A stretch of DNA of 64,000 nt from Diospyros lotus. Lineage: Eukaryota > Streptophyta > Magnoliopsida > Ericales > Ebenaceae. Location of the stretch: contig NC_068349.1 in the NCBI RefSeq assembly GCF_014633365.1, forward strand, positions 31,386,753 through 31,450,752. Reading direction: 5' to 3'. Below the pieces are notes generated by a model. The model was not told the origin of the DNA and ran no database searches. It saw nothing but the letters and a program-made list of their open reading frames with translations. Positions 37,290-47,160 of this stretch are shown here, in pieces. The first letter of the stretch is position 1. Every line of letters starts with the position of its first letter. Made by a program: the position numbers and the translations under genes.

Positions 37290-38911
37290 TATAACATCTT
37301 GAAATTTGGAAAATAATAAATTATATTATGAGTAATTAATTATTTCATTCGGAAATATTTATGAAAATAATGAAATAATAGAATAAATTAAATTAATGAA
37401 TTTTTGGAAATTTTAGGGTGTAAGTGAAATAAGGAAAATGAGGTGTGGGTGTGTGTGTGAATTTTGGAAGATTGGGGGCTGTGGTAGGATTTTTGAAAAT
37501 GGCACAGGATCACCTTAAGTATATTAGTGCGCAATACATAACTGAGGATGGTGGCTAGTACGGGCGGTCGCGCATGCGCATGTGCTGGGTGGGGTCGCGG
37601 GTTCAATCCGAGGAGAAGGCTTACGCGCTAGGAGAAAAAGGCTAATTTTTAATCAACCAATGCCAGGCGGCGCCCATGCATGCCAGCCGCGCACTCTAGG
37701 TTGTGCCACGTGGCATGGCCGTGTCCCTCACTGCCACTCTCTCCCTTTCTTCTGCTGCCTCTAGGATCTCCCTTGGCCTCAATTTACCGTGCGGGCACCC
37801 TTTCCTCTACCAATAAATAGCAAAGTTTCACCACCTAGTAACGCTATGAATTTGAAAGTATTGAAACTCTGCCTGTGTGTATACACGAGGTATAAAAGTA
37901 TTTTAAACTTATTTAACAATGTTAATTAAAATTAATTACGTGTTTAGTTATATTATTTCATAGTGTAATAATGATTATTAAAATTAATAGTGTGCCTAAC
38001 AATATTATTTTATTTTATAATTATATAGAAAATTGGGACGCGGAACTAGCGCAAAGCGAGCAACTAATACGCGGTAAGGTTTAATATGGTTTGCGTGTAA
38101 ATTTATTTTGGCATGGCTTGTATTAGGTGATGGGGGGAATTTCCTAGGCATGAGGCTGTAGATTTGGGCTATGTGAGTCTCGAGATGGGGTCCTATATGA
38201 AATTGGTGGGGCCACCAAAATCCTGACCAGGGTGCGGTGGACAAGCCTGCATGCATAATACACTTCACATCTTTCTATAATTGTCATGCATTTTAATTTA
38301 TCGCATCTCATATTACCCTTATTGAGTCCCCACACTCCTATATTTCCCCACTAACCATACAGACGGCTCGGGGACAAAGAAAGGAAATGCAGTGCTGGTG
38401 GACGAGACGGCGGTTGGCAGGGATCATGGACAGTCAAAATGTGGGTTAACTTCCCATGTTAATTATGTAATGTATCTATTGTGTATTAACTATGAGTGAC
38501 AGGTATGGTTTGACTAGAAGTTGACTAAAATAAAGTTAAGGTTCCTACGATAAGTAAACCCAGTGTGCATTAGGAACTTGAATCGATCAGTTGCGATCGA
38601 AATATGAAATATGTTTAAATATGTTTGACTGTTGGAGTACTTTGTTGAGCGTGTTGGTATTTATTTTATTTGTTTGCGGAAATTAGATTTATATTTTAAA
38701 GGCCTAATTGAGCGCGATAATCGGGTGAACTTCCACTGCTTAGGTATTTTCACCCAAGTTTCTCAACGGTTGAAGGTGACGAAGCCTAAACCCCACCTAG
38801 GGTGCCCATATTATTTTAATATGTTAGCAGGACATAGCCGTCATTCGAGGTTGGCCGAGGTTGTATCTGTGGATTACAGTGACACCCGGTAGTGGAGGAT
38901 GGGTCGTTACA
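37290..38911 (+). mobile_element. Solo LTR (Ty3-type), ends decayed by transitions
   Basis: Left end TATAACATCTTGAAATTTGG looks like a canonical TGTAACATCCC end changed by transitions; right end is GGGTCGTTACA. The flanks are GGGGG (37,285-37,289) and AGGGG (38,912-38,916), a duplication with one difference or a one-base slip in the G run. Length 1622 bp. A CAATAAATAGCAAAG box lies near 37,811, and a GC-rich stretch with GCGCATGCGC words near 37,570. No coding domain. The frames inside (60-93 codons) are not genes. Confidence 0.75.
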
Positions 38912-38949
38912 AGGGGCAACAATAAATCTTTCCTAAATCAAAGCCCCAT

Positions 38950-39460
38950 GAAACCCGTCCTCCTAACTAGGAGCTCCTTTTGTAAAACCTAAATCGATGA
39001 ATTCAATGTCCTCCAGGTCACCTATTTCCTATGTTCCCTAAGGAGCTCCTTGTTCGGCTGATGTGTCTGGCTTCAATATGTATGTGCTCCATGGACCGGT
39101 AGGCATGGCGAGATCCTTCACCTATTCATTAAAAAATTCCTTAGGCGGTGTAGGATTGGGATCCCCGTACTCTCACTAATCGCAGATGTCCCTAATTTTG
39201 TCACTCAAGAAGATGACATCCGAAAAGTTGATGCCCGACTGTGTTCTCTCTAAATACTCTCGGGCCAAGTAAAATTCATATTTTGTAAAGCCCAAGGCAT
39301 ATCTTTCTTTCTCCTTAAAGCACACTCGGGATGACTGATATTCTTAATCATCTCGGCCTTAATTGTCTCAATGCTCGTTCCCTCAAGCTGGTTAGCAACT
39401 CATCAACCCACATTTTCTCATCTTGAAATTGGGAGTAGGCGCTATCTTTTTGTTCTAATG
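38950..39460 (-). pseudogene. Possible remnant of another Tat-type extra ORF C-terminus
   Basis: On minus, patched frames give EKMWVDELLTSLRERAL (in an open stretch), an ARG/TYR-rich segment with KYEFYLAREYLERTQSGINF, then SDKIRDIC and a PNPTPPKEFF-like tail. This resembles the C-terminal coiled coil and tail of the extra ORF family seen at 32.8 and 52 kb. Several stops and frameshifts. To its left as read on minus (39,462-39,547) is ATTCACCCCCCTTCTTGGGA in inverse context, the kind of sequence found at copia LTR ends. The identification is tentative. Confidence 0.3.
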
Positions 39461-39547
39461 ATGGGAAATATATCCCAAGAAGGGGGTGAATTGGGATTTG
39501 TATAAATTTTTCGATAATTAAAACAATGATTGATGGCAGAACACTAT

Positions 39548-40110
39548 CACTACAAAAAATTAATTTTTTTGTGGCGATTTTAAAAACCACCGCAAAATAT
39601 GTTTTTTGTGGCGGTTTCCAAAAAATCATCGCTAAATTTAAAAAATAATTAAAAAATTAAATTCAATTTCGCAGCAATTTTTGAGAAACCGCCGCTAAAT
39701 TCAAAAAATTAAATAATTCAAAATTAAAATTAAAATAATATTTGCTGCGATTTTCAAAATTCGCTACAAAATTCATTAAAAAATTAAATTAAGCAGCAAT
39801 TTTTGAAAATCGTTGCTAAATTCAAAAAAATTAAATAATTCAAAATTAAAATTAAATTAACATTTGCGACAGTTTTCAAAAACCACCACAAAATTCATTA
39901 AAAAAATAAATTTAGTGGTGATTTTTGAAAAACCGTCGATAAATTTAAAAAATTAAATAATTTAAAATTAAAATTAAATTAACATTTGCGGCGGTTTTTA
40001 TAAACTGCCACAAAATTCATTAAAAAAATTAAATTTTGCTTAAGAAAATAATTAAAAATTAACTTAATAAAAAAAATATAAAATCTTAAAAATAAATTTA
40101 AAATTGAATC
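39548..40110 (+). mobile_element. Second CACTA transposon terminus, same orientation
   Basis: CACTACAAAAAATTAA at 39,548 is followed by at least five copies of GGCGGTTTT/AAACCGCCGC-like subterminal repeats separated by AT-rich AAATTAAA words. It belongs to the same broad family as the terminus at 36,284 and points the same way, so the two cannot be the left and right ends of one element. The far end is missing. Confidence 0.75.
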
Positions 40111-40790
40111 AACATAGATGTGCCCTTTCGTTTAAGTAGGGTCTGAGTACCTGTGTTCTTGCCCGCAAAAGAGAATTTAGCTCCCCGGGGCAATAGGGAG
40201 GCCGACCTCCTCTAACTTGTGGAGGGTGAAGCAGTTGAATAATACATAAATGTATTGAAATGATGAAATAACTTTAAGGATGTTGGTATACCTATTAGGG
40301 CAATGGGAAATACCTGGCCCTAAGACATATAATATTTAGAGGTCTAGAATAAGGTATAAATTATTTTGCATCTGACATCAACCGAGAGTACCACTGTTGC
40401 CACTTGCTACCAAGGGTGAGAAACCTACCTTACTCCACCGATCGCCTTTGACCCATTGGTCTCGTCCGTAACTGGAATGTCGCCACTATGCCCTGCGCCA
40501 TGCAGAAGGGAGGACACCAACCCATAAAGTCCCTTTGTGGAAAGATCTGGCTATGCGGAGCGATGCATGGTCCTAGTGCAATGGAAGGGGTGAATACCAA
40601 TAGACCTGTAAAACAAAGGTGATTTTCTAAAACTCCGTTTCTTCCACCAATGGGTGTGAGGATGCATAGGGCCTATGGAGCGACTCTAGTCTTTGCATCG
40701 AAAGATAATGTAACTAGTCTTTGGGCCCACATAAAAGAATTTCGGGTGGATAGGATAGGGACCCTAATGGCACAGAGCGTGTTTAAAGGC
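40111..40790. other. Unrecognised intergenic stretch
   Basis: More GC than its neighbours, with no usable frame. It may be internal, non-coding sequence of the old minus-strand element bounded by 29,285 and 43,536. I see no repeat edge. Confidence 0.4.
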
Positions 40791-40792
40791 AT

Positions 40793-41270
40793 TCTATTTT
40801 GGTGACGCAGTTCGGTATCCAATGTCTGCGATTTTGTTTTGGCCATTCAGTGGGATTTTCCCTAGGCCAAATACGTCCGCAATTGGAATATCAATATTTT
40901 GTTGACGCAGTTCAGCGAAGTGCCTACTTTCGCAATTATAATATTTTGTTAAAGCGGTTCGACGGAATGCATACTTCTGCTATGATAACATTTTTGTTTT
41001 AATGGTTCGGCAGAGCACCTACATTTGCAAGTAGAGATGTATCAGGGCACAGCTCTTGTGGCCCAATGTATGAAAGATCGAGTAAATATTTTTGCTTCGA
41101 TGATTCGGCTTAGTGCCGACGTCCGCAATTATAATTTTGACAGTGATTTGTAACAGCAATATTCCAGTGTTAATTACCTAGAAAAGTGCCTTCAACCATG
41201 ATGATAGTTGGACAATTTTTGTTTTAGCGGTTCGGCCCTTTGCCTATATCCGTTCTTAGAGGTTACCTTT
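40793..41270. repeat. Degenerate tandem repeat, unit about 47 bp
   Basis: Units of the form ATTTTGTT..GCGGTTCGGC... ..GTGCCTAC.TCCGCAATTATAAT begin at about 40,831, 40,894, 40,941, 40,988, 41,086 and 41,215, with another outlying copy at 41,514. The clean spacing is 47 bp; longer gaps hold inserted sequence. Tat-lineage elements often carry tandem repeats in their non-coding part, which would fit the proposed host element. The 67-codon frame at 40,799-41,002 comes from the repeat. Confidence 0.65.
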
Positions 41271-42628
41271 AACAAGCAGTTGTCTTTATGTTAAGATACC
41301 AAATAACTTGTAATGATGTTTGGATATTTCCTTTTCGAAATCTCTTTTATTCATAATTGTCTATCTTTGAATTCGAGACTACAAGAGATGAGCCTAAGGG
41401 TTTCCATCCCCTTAACTCCTCAGTCTGGCTAATAATCTTTCATCGGGTTGCTATAAAATAGAGGATAGACACATATATATGTTACCTTATATACGTTTCT
41501 TACATCATAATAGCATTTTGTTTTTGTGGTTCGACACAAGCACCTACGCCCGTGGTTTTCAGGAAGTTAGTTTTAAGTTAATCATGTCTTCGCTTGGCAA
41601 CTTCTACTTATGGCTTAACAGCTTCTGTTTCCAGTCTTGGAATGGCATTCTTGGAACAATCGACATAATATAGCACTGCCTTTTACCTTGAAAACGCTTA
41701 TGGCCTTCTCAGTCTATTGATCACTTAGCTAGTCCTGCATGGGGACTTATGTGAGCCAGAGTGGAACTTTTGGCAAAAAGAGGCTGAGGTTATGACATGA
41801 GTGGTTATAAAAAAAGGCTATTTTAGATATATCTTCTTGGATTAATAGTTTGGCTTTTGCGGAGCCACTGCAGAAGGTGCTGATAATTAATCTCCTCTCA
41901 TTGGCACTTTATGTAGCTTTACAACTCCTGCCTCTACTTGAGTTGGTAGGCCACCATCTTCTTTTAAAACTGCCCAAACTTGGAAAAATATATCTAAGGA
42001 AGCTGGGAAGTTTGGGAAGGTGCCTCTTAGGTTTATAGAACGCTCTTATTACAGACACATCCAGGAGGTATTTTTCCCGCTGAATAGGCCTTCACAATCT
42101 TCATTCTTCACAACAACACTTATTCGCAGGCGCCCGCATTGCTAGGGAGAACGATCCCTGGTCATCAAATTCATGTTCAGGAATTGATGTGCTCTCGATC
42201 TTGGCCTTCATCAACAAGGGGACCGTCTTCCTCACTTTCCACTTTCCTTTACTGTATCCCTGCTTCGAAGAACAACATGGATAAGGATCAGGGACACAGG
42301 GTGGGGAGGTGCACTCTTATCCCAAGGGCTGGCACAATAGTGGGAGAAAAAATTTGGAAGGCTCATAATAGCAAAAGAAAAGCCTCGTTTAAAGCTCCCC
42401 AGTGCCTTCCTAGAGGATTCAGAGTATGGCTCATTAGGAGGCACTGCAGGATGAAGCAGGAATGCTATATCTTCGCATAACGAACCCTCAAAACAACCAG
42501 ATATGGATGGATTTTTGCTCTATTTTCTACGGACATTGCCAAATTATTGTTTTCAAACTACAACAATTAAATTTATTTGTCTGGGATCAGGCAAAACAGA
42601 GTCCTTTACTGAAGCTAAGGGTCTAAAA
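41271..42628. other. Unrecognised stretch left of the LTR-like repeat
   Basis: No convincing gene. In the minus-strand element model this is where a primer site and gag would lie, but no TGG-start primer site touches the LTR edge at 42,628 and the minus frames here are short and unfamiliar. The plus frame of 113 codons at 42,139-42,480 matches nothing I know. Confidence 0.4.
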
Positions 42629-43536
42629 TGTTACTGACGAGGTCAACCAGGTCTAAACTGGGTCGAAGTCGGATGGGTGGTCTTCGGGGCCTTCGGGAGA
42701 GGATGTTTAGAAGGGTTTTCAGGGAGTCGATGATGAGTAGCCCCGATAGGTCTTCAAGAAATAAGGCTTTCGATCTTCGGGAGAGTAAGACTTGCACTTA
42801 GCCTGCAAGCAAAGAAACAGTCAGAAAGGCACACAGGAGACTCCCCCACACGGGCCCTCTGATACCTGAGTTTGACAACAGTCTGAGAGAAATATCTAAA
42901 GTATGTGTCTGAATGTCTAATGTAAGATGTATGTGGCATGTAGATATTCTGTGTATCGAATGGAGGGGTGTGTGGTTTCTTGGATGAGTTGTAAAGAGAG
43001 ATAGTGTGATGGCCGAATGGCTCGAGAGAGTCAAGAGAGGAATTAGTTAGCCAAAAGATCCATTTGCCTCCGAAGAGACGCATATTTATATGACAGCTTA
43101 GTGGGACCCACGAATGATTCTTCCGGGGAGTGCATAAAAGAGGTCGAAGGGCTGGAAACGTCTTATGGGTGAAGCGCCCCAATGACTATCTCCGAGTGGC
43201 CCAAAGATGCTTCATATTTATAGGACAACTTAGTAGAACCCACAAATGATTCTTCCGGGAAGTGCATAAAGGAGGCCAGAGGGCTAGAAACGTCTTCGGG
43301 GTGAAGCACCCCAATGGCTATCTCCGAGTGGCCCAAATAGGCTTCAAGGCCACCAAATGACTTAGGTCCACGAGACCAGAAAAGTGTCATCAGACTTATG
43401 CAAAGTGAATTAGGCCAGACTGTTCCCGAGAGAGCCTTCAGGAGACCCGAGAGGCTATTGTCCCGGAGGCTCTCTGGGAAAGGAACCATCGAGTGATTTC
43501 TCAAGATTTAGAAAATTTTTAAGGCACACCATAACA
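42629..43536 (-). mobile_element. LTR-like repeat, minus-oriented, copy 2 (longer)
   Basis: On minus it starts TGTTATGGTGTGCC and ends CAGTAACA, giving TGTTA/TAACA inverted ends. CTATAAATATG on minus near 43,212-43,225 is a likely TATA box. It aligns throughout with 29,285-29,918 but is longer, partly because of an internal 132-bp tandem duplication (43,081-43,344). Flanking 5-mers (TAAAA, ATTGT) do not match each other, as expected if this is one LTR of a two-LTR element. The minus frames of 78-142 codons arise from the repeat and I do not treat them as genes. Confidence 0.6.
43081..43344 (-). repeat. Tandem duplication of a 132-bp unit inside the LTR-like repeat
   Basis: CATATTTATA at 43,081 and 43,213 each begin a segment containing GACAGCTTAGTGGGAC/GACAACTTAGTAGAAC, GAATGATTCTTCCGGG (with small changes) and GACTATCTCCGAGTGGCCCA-like endings. 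It duplicates the putative TATA region. Copy 1 at 29,285 has a single unit. Confidence 0.85.
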
Positions 43537-43788
43537 ATTGTCTAAGCCAAAATTTTCAACCAAATTTGGGCAAATCTCATCAAACCCAAATCCCAAATAA
43601 CTTTAAACCCAAGTTTAAATCTGGGTTCAGAGGGTTTGAAGCATCAACGATCACCTTTAATTTTTTTATTTTTCTACAATAATAGTAGAGATCGGGCATT
43701 TTAGAATTTTAAAAAATTTAATAAATTAAATGATTCAAAATTATAAAATTAATGGAGATCTATGTGTTTTTTTAAAAATATAAAAATA
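43537..43788. other. Spacer next to the Tat element
   Basis: About 250 bp of AT-rich sequence between the LTR-like repeat and the Tat element's target duplication. Nothing recognisable. Confidence 0.5.
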
Positions 43789-43793
43789 ATTAG
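43789..43793. repeat. Target site duplication, left copy (ATTAG)
   Basis: ATTAG immediately before TGGACC of the 5' LTR, identical to 54,876-54,880. Confidence 0.85.
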
Positions 43794-44342
43794 TGGACCA
43801 TCCAGGCCCAATCTCGACCTTCCCTCAGGCCCAATCTCAGTCCTTCCCTCAAGCCCAATCTTGGCCCTTCCCTTAGGCCCAATCTCGGCCCTCTCTTTAG
43901 GCCCAATCTGGTCTTCCCCCCTGGATCCGGCCTTGGCCCAGCGCCACACCTGCCACAGCACCATTACAATCCTATTAGATATCTGCGCAGCAGCCCCAGA
44001 TCCTGCCCTCATTAATGGCGGATCTCATCCACATTAATGAGGGTTCCGTCGCCACCATGCTACCACCTGGGAACCTCCATCGGCGCCGGATACCCAATCT
44101 CATCACCTACAATTGCACGTCTCATGCATGTAGAAGGACATCTCCTTCTTCTATATCAGCTAGTTTTCTTCAGAGGCAAGGTATGTTCTCACCTCTAACC
44201 TGCTGATACACAGCCTCATCTTACTCTTTTACTCACTCGACTGTCGAAGTCCTTACAGGTGCTAGCCGCCCCTCGGACGAACCCGTCGTCGGAGCCCCCA
44301 CCCTGCCTCCGATCGTCCCCCTATTTTGGTCAGGAAGGAACA
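43794..44342 (+). repeat. 5' LTR of the Tat element
   Basis: 549 bp, TGGACC...GGAACA. It opens with five tandem units of about 24 bp (AGGCCCAATCTCGGCCCTTC-like); the 3' LTR has only three, which accounts for the 48-bp length difference. A TTCTATATCA box lies near 44,148-44,158. By eye about one site in eight to ten differs from the 3' LTR, mostly transitions, so the insertion is not recent. Confidence 0.92.
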
Positions 44343-44344
44343 TC

Positions 44345-44362
44345 TGGCGCCTACCGTGGGGC
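44345..44362 (+). promoter_or_regulatory. Primer binding site of the Tat element
   Basis: TGGCGCCTACCGTGGGGC starts two bases after the 5' LTR. TGG pairs with the CCA end of a tRNA, and the TGGCGCC start is common in plant Ty3 elements. I have not assigned the exact tRNA. Confidence 0.8.
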
Positions 44363-44639
44363 TCGGTAAAACTTACATACCTCATAAGCTCACAAAAGCC
44401 TTTCAAACTACTCTCCCAATGACCACACCATGACAAGGGCCAGAGACACTAATACCCAGGGGCTAGACGACGACTGTCGTCGCCTAAACGCCTACACCTT
44501 TCCCTGTGTCGGCCTGCTCCCACCAGTCGGTTAACCAAGGCTATGGATACCATCGCTAGAGGTTTTACTAATGGAGTTCCAAGCTTAGCATGAAGTCAAT
44601 ATCCTCGTACAGTCATGACAATAAGTGACACCATGAAGG

Positions 44640-45123
44640 GAATAGGAAGAATGACCCAACACCATGCGATCCGCTTCACGAATGAAGATCTGGAAGGAAT
44701 AAATCCTTACCCTGACAACCCCGTGGTAGTCTCGGTAGTAATTGCGATTTTTCTGGTAAAAAAGTTTTTAGTGGATTAGGGCAGTTCAGTCTACCTGTTA
44801 TACCAGTCTACCTTGGAAAGAATGGGCATTCCCAAGTGACAGTTGAGACCCTTCAGCGAAAACTTGATCGACTTCTTGGGAGAGCAAGTAAAGGTTAGCG
44901 GTTACATAGATTTACCAACCTCATTTGGGAAGGCCCCGTTGATTAAGACCATCATTATCCGGTACCTGATGGTGGATTGATGGGCACCATAAAACGCGCT
45001 CCTAGGCTAACCATCTCTCAATACTTTGGGTGCAATAGTATCCACTTCCCATCTATCCATGAAGTTCCCAATGTCTAATACCGAGGTCGGGGTCATCCAC
45101 ACTGACCAAAAGGAAGCCCGGTA
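44640..45123 (+). pseudogene. Retropepsin (protease) region of the Tat pol, broken
   Basis: The frame shows the usual Tat protease layout: a DNPVVVSVVIA strand, the active-site loop where a stop codon directly follows the Asp (D-stop-GSS at about 44,777), a hydrophobic LERMGIP turn, FSENLIDFLGEQVKVSG, and a ...LGAIVSTSHLSMKFP stretch. The enzyme would mature the Gag-Pol polyprotein. Stops in the active-site loop and at two or more later positions abolish it. Gag should precede it and does not. Confidence 0.75.
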
Positions 45124-46270
45124 ATGTCACCGCAACAGCCTCGGCCCCAAAATAGCCATGGCAAAAAAAAGACTGATGCCCCAGGCAATAGCCAGACAGT
45201 AGACGTTGGTAGCCAGCGTTTACAGTGTCATTTGCACATAGTCGAGCTAGACTCACGGGTCAAATTTTCAAACAGACGACCCCAACCTACTGAAGAGCTC
45301 CACCATGTGAGCCTAGTTCCTCACCCAAAACAAGTCGTACTTATAGGTTCTACGTTGCCAAATGAACTAAAGGAGCAGCTCATTAACCTACTCCGACAGA
45401 ACGCCGACCTCTTCGCCTGGACTCCCGCAGACATGCCAAGGATAGATCCGCTCGTCATCTACCACAAACTAGCACTGGACCCAGAGGCTAGGCCTGTCGC
45501 TTAGAGAAAAAGAAGGCTGGGAGAAGAAAGACAACACGCAGCCATCGAGGAGACGGCCAAACTCCTGAAGGCCGAATTCATCAAGGAAGTCCCATACACA
45601 ACACGGATCACCAACGTGGTCATGGTGAAAAAATCCTCGGGGAAGTGGAGAATATGCGTCGACTTCACCGACCTAAATAAAGGATGCCCGAAGGATTCAT
45701 ACCCACTGCCTAACATCGATCACCTTGTGGACTCAGCCTCCGGGTATAGGTACTTAAGCTTCATGGACGCATATTCTAGCTACAATCAGATTCGAATGCA
45801 CCCCGAAGACGAGGAAAAAAACAGTGTTCATCACGGAGAGTGCCAACTTCTGTTATCGGGTCATGTCTTTTGGGTTAAAAAATGCCGATGCAACATACCA
45901 ACGACTGATGAACAAAGTATTCGCCAAGCAGATCGGTCAGAACATCGAAGTCTATGTAGATGACTTGGTGGCAAAAACCTCAGAAGAGCAGGATCACTGC
46001 TCAGACCTAGTTGAGATCTTTGGACAGCTCTAGCAGCACGACATGAGGCTTAACCCTAACAAATGCGCCTTCGGGGTACAAACTGGTAAGTTCCTGGGAT
46101 TTATGCTAACTAGTCGAGGAATTGAAGCCAACCCAAACAAATGCGAAGCCATCCTCGCAATGCGTAGCCCTGCCAGCTTTAAGGAGGTCCAACAGCTGGC
46201 AGGTCGAATAACGGCTCTATCCTATTTCCTACCAAAATCGACCAACATGGAGAAGCCCTTCTTCTAGTGT
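45124..46270 (+). pseudogene. Reverse transcriptase of the Tat pol, frameshifted
   Basis: Linker first (NADLFAWTPADMPRIDP), a stop after ARPVA at 45,502-45,504, then the RT palm and fingers: SGKWRICVDFTDLNKGCPKD, SYPLPNIDHLVDSASGY, FMDAYSSYNQIRM. A one-base slip in an A7 run near 45,815 moves the reading to another frame, which continues with VMSFGLKNADATYQRLMNK and the catalytic YVDD box near 45,955-45,965, then [17 protein letters not shown] and the thumb. Another stop falls at 46,034. DNA synthesis from the RNA genome would be its role. All main RT motifs are visible although the gene is dead. Confidence 0.92.
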
Positions 46271-47160
46271 CTAAAAAAATTAGCCAGGTTCTAGTGGACA
46301 AAAGAATGCGAAATTTCTTTTCAGGAACTGAAAGCCTTCCTAGCAACCCCACCCATCCTTTCAAGACCGGAGCCCGGGGAGGAACTTTCACTCTACCTCT
46401 CTGTCACTGCTAACGCCCTCAGCGCGGTGCTAGTCAGGGAGGAGGGCAAAGCATAGTGGCCAATATACTTCATCAGGAAAACTTTTCAAGGAGTTGAACT
46501 GCGATACCAAAAGATCGAAAAACTGGCACTAGTGTTGGTAACGGCAGCTCGAAAACTTAGGTTGTACTTCCAAAGCCACCAGATCACGGTCCAGATTGAT
46601 CAACCAATCCAAAAAATACTCTAGAAGCCAAAACTTTCAGGGAGAATGATCACATGGTCAGTTGAGCTCTCTGAATTTGGCATTCAGTACCAACCACGAA
46701 AGCATATCAAATCCTAGGTACTCTCCGATTTCTATGCCAAACTCTCCCCTCCCGAGCGCAACCCAGAACCCAACCCTTGGGTACTGTTTGTCAATGGAGC
46801 CTCTAACATAAACGAAAGCGGGGCTGGGATCATCTTAGAAGGACCCAACGGTCTCATACTCAAACAGTCGCTCCATTTCAACTTCAAAGCAACCAACAAC
46901 CAAGCGGAATATGAAGCTCCCATAGCCGGTTTAAGCCTAGCAAAAGAAATCGGAGCATCCCGCTTAATCGCCAAAACAATTCCCAGCTGGTAGCCAACCA
47001 GGTCAGAGGCGAGTTTCAAACAAAAGAGCCACAGCTTGGCCGATACCTCCAAAAGGTCAGAACCCTAACTGAATCTTCCGACTATTTCGAAATTGAATAT
47101 ATCCCCAAGGAACAAAACACGTGAGCAGATTTGCTCTCAAAGCTTGCCAGCACCAAGAAA
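46271..47160 (+). pseudogene. Tandem RNase H domains of the Tat pol
   Basis: First an RNase H region typical of Ty3 RT (ELKAFLATPPILSRPEPG, then LYLSVTANALSAVLVREEG, YQKIEKLALVLVTAARKL, EFGIQYQPRKHIKS). Then a second RNase H-like domain starting WVLFVNGASNINESGAG at about 46,780, with NNQAEYEAPIAGLSLAKEIG and, in another frame, a run ending FEIEYIPKEQN. The second domain is the Tat-lineage hallmark. Its first catalytic Asp (expected in a V-D-G motif) reads Asn. Stops at several points, for instance 46,268-46,270, 46,456-46,458, and one in the middle of the second domain, disable both. Confidence 0.85.

Noticed and set aside
40793..41270. CRISPR-like spacing of 47-bp repeats
   Set aside because: The repeats are degenerate and contiguous without unique spacers, and the DNA is from a plant nucleus.
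42754..43182. 142-codon minus frame
   Set aside because: It overlaps the LTR-like repeat; the homologous copy at 29,285 breaks the frame, so it is not conserved as protein.
29285..43536. Calling the two LTR-like repeats the proven ends of one element
   Set aside because: No matching target duplication or primer site was found, so I kept it as a hypothesis and not as a single feature.
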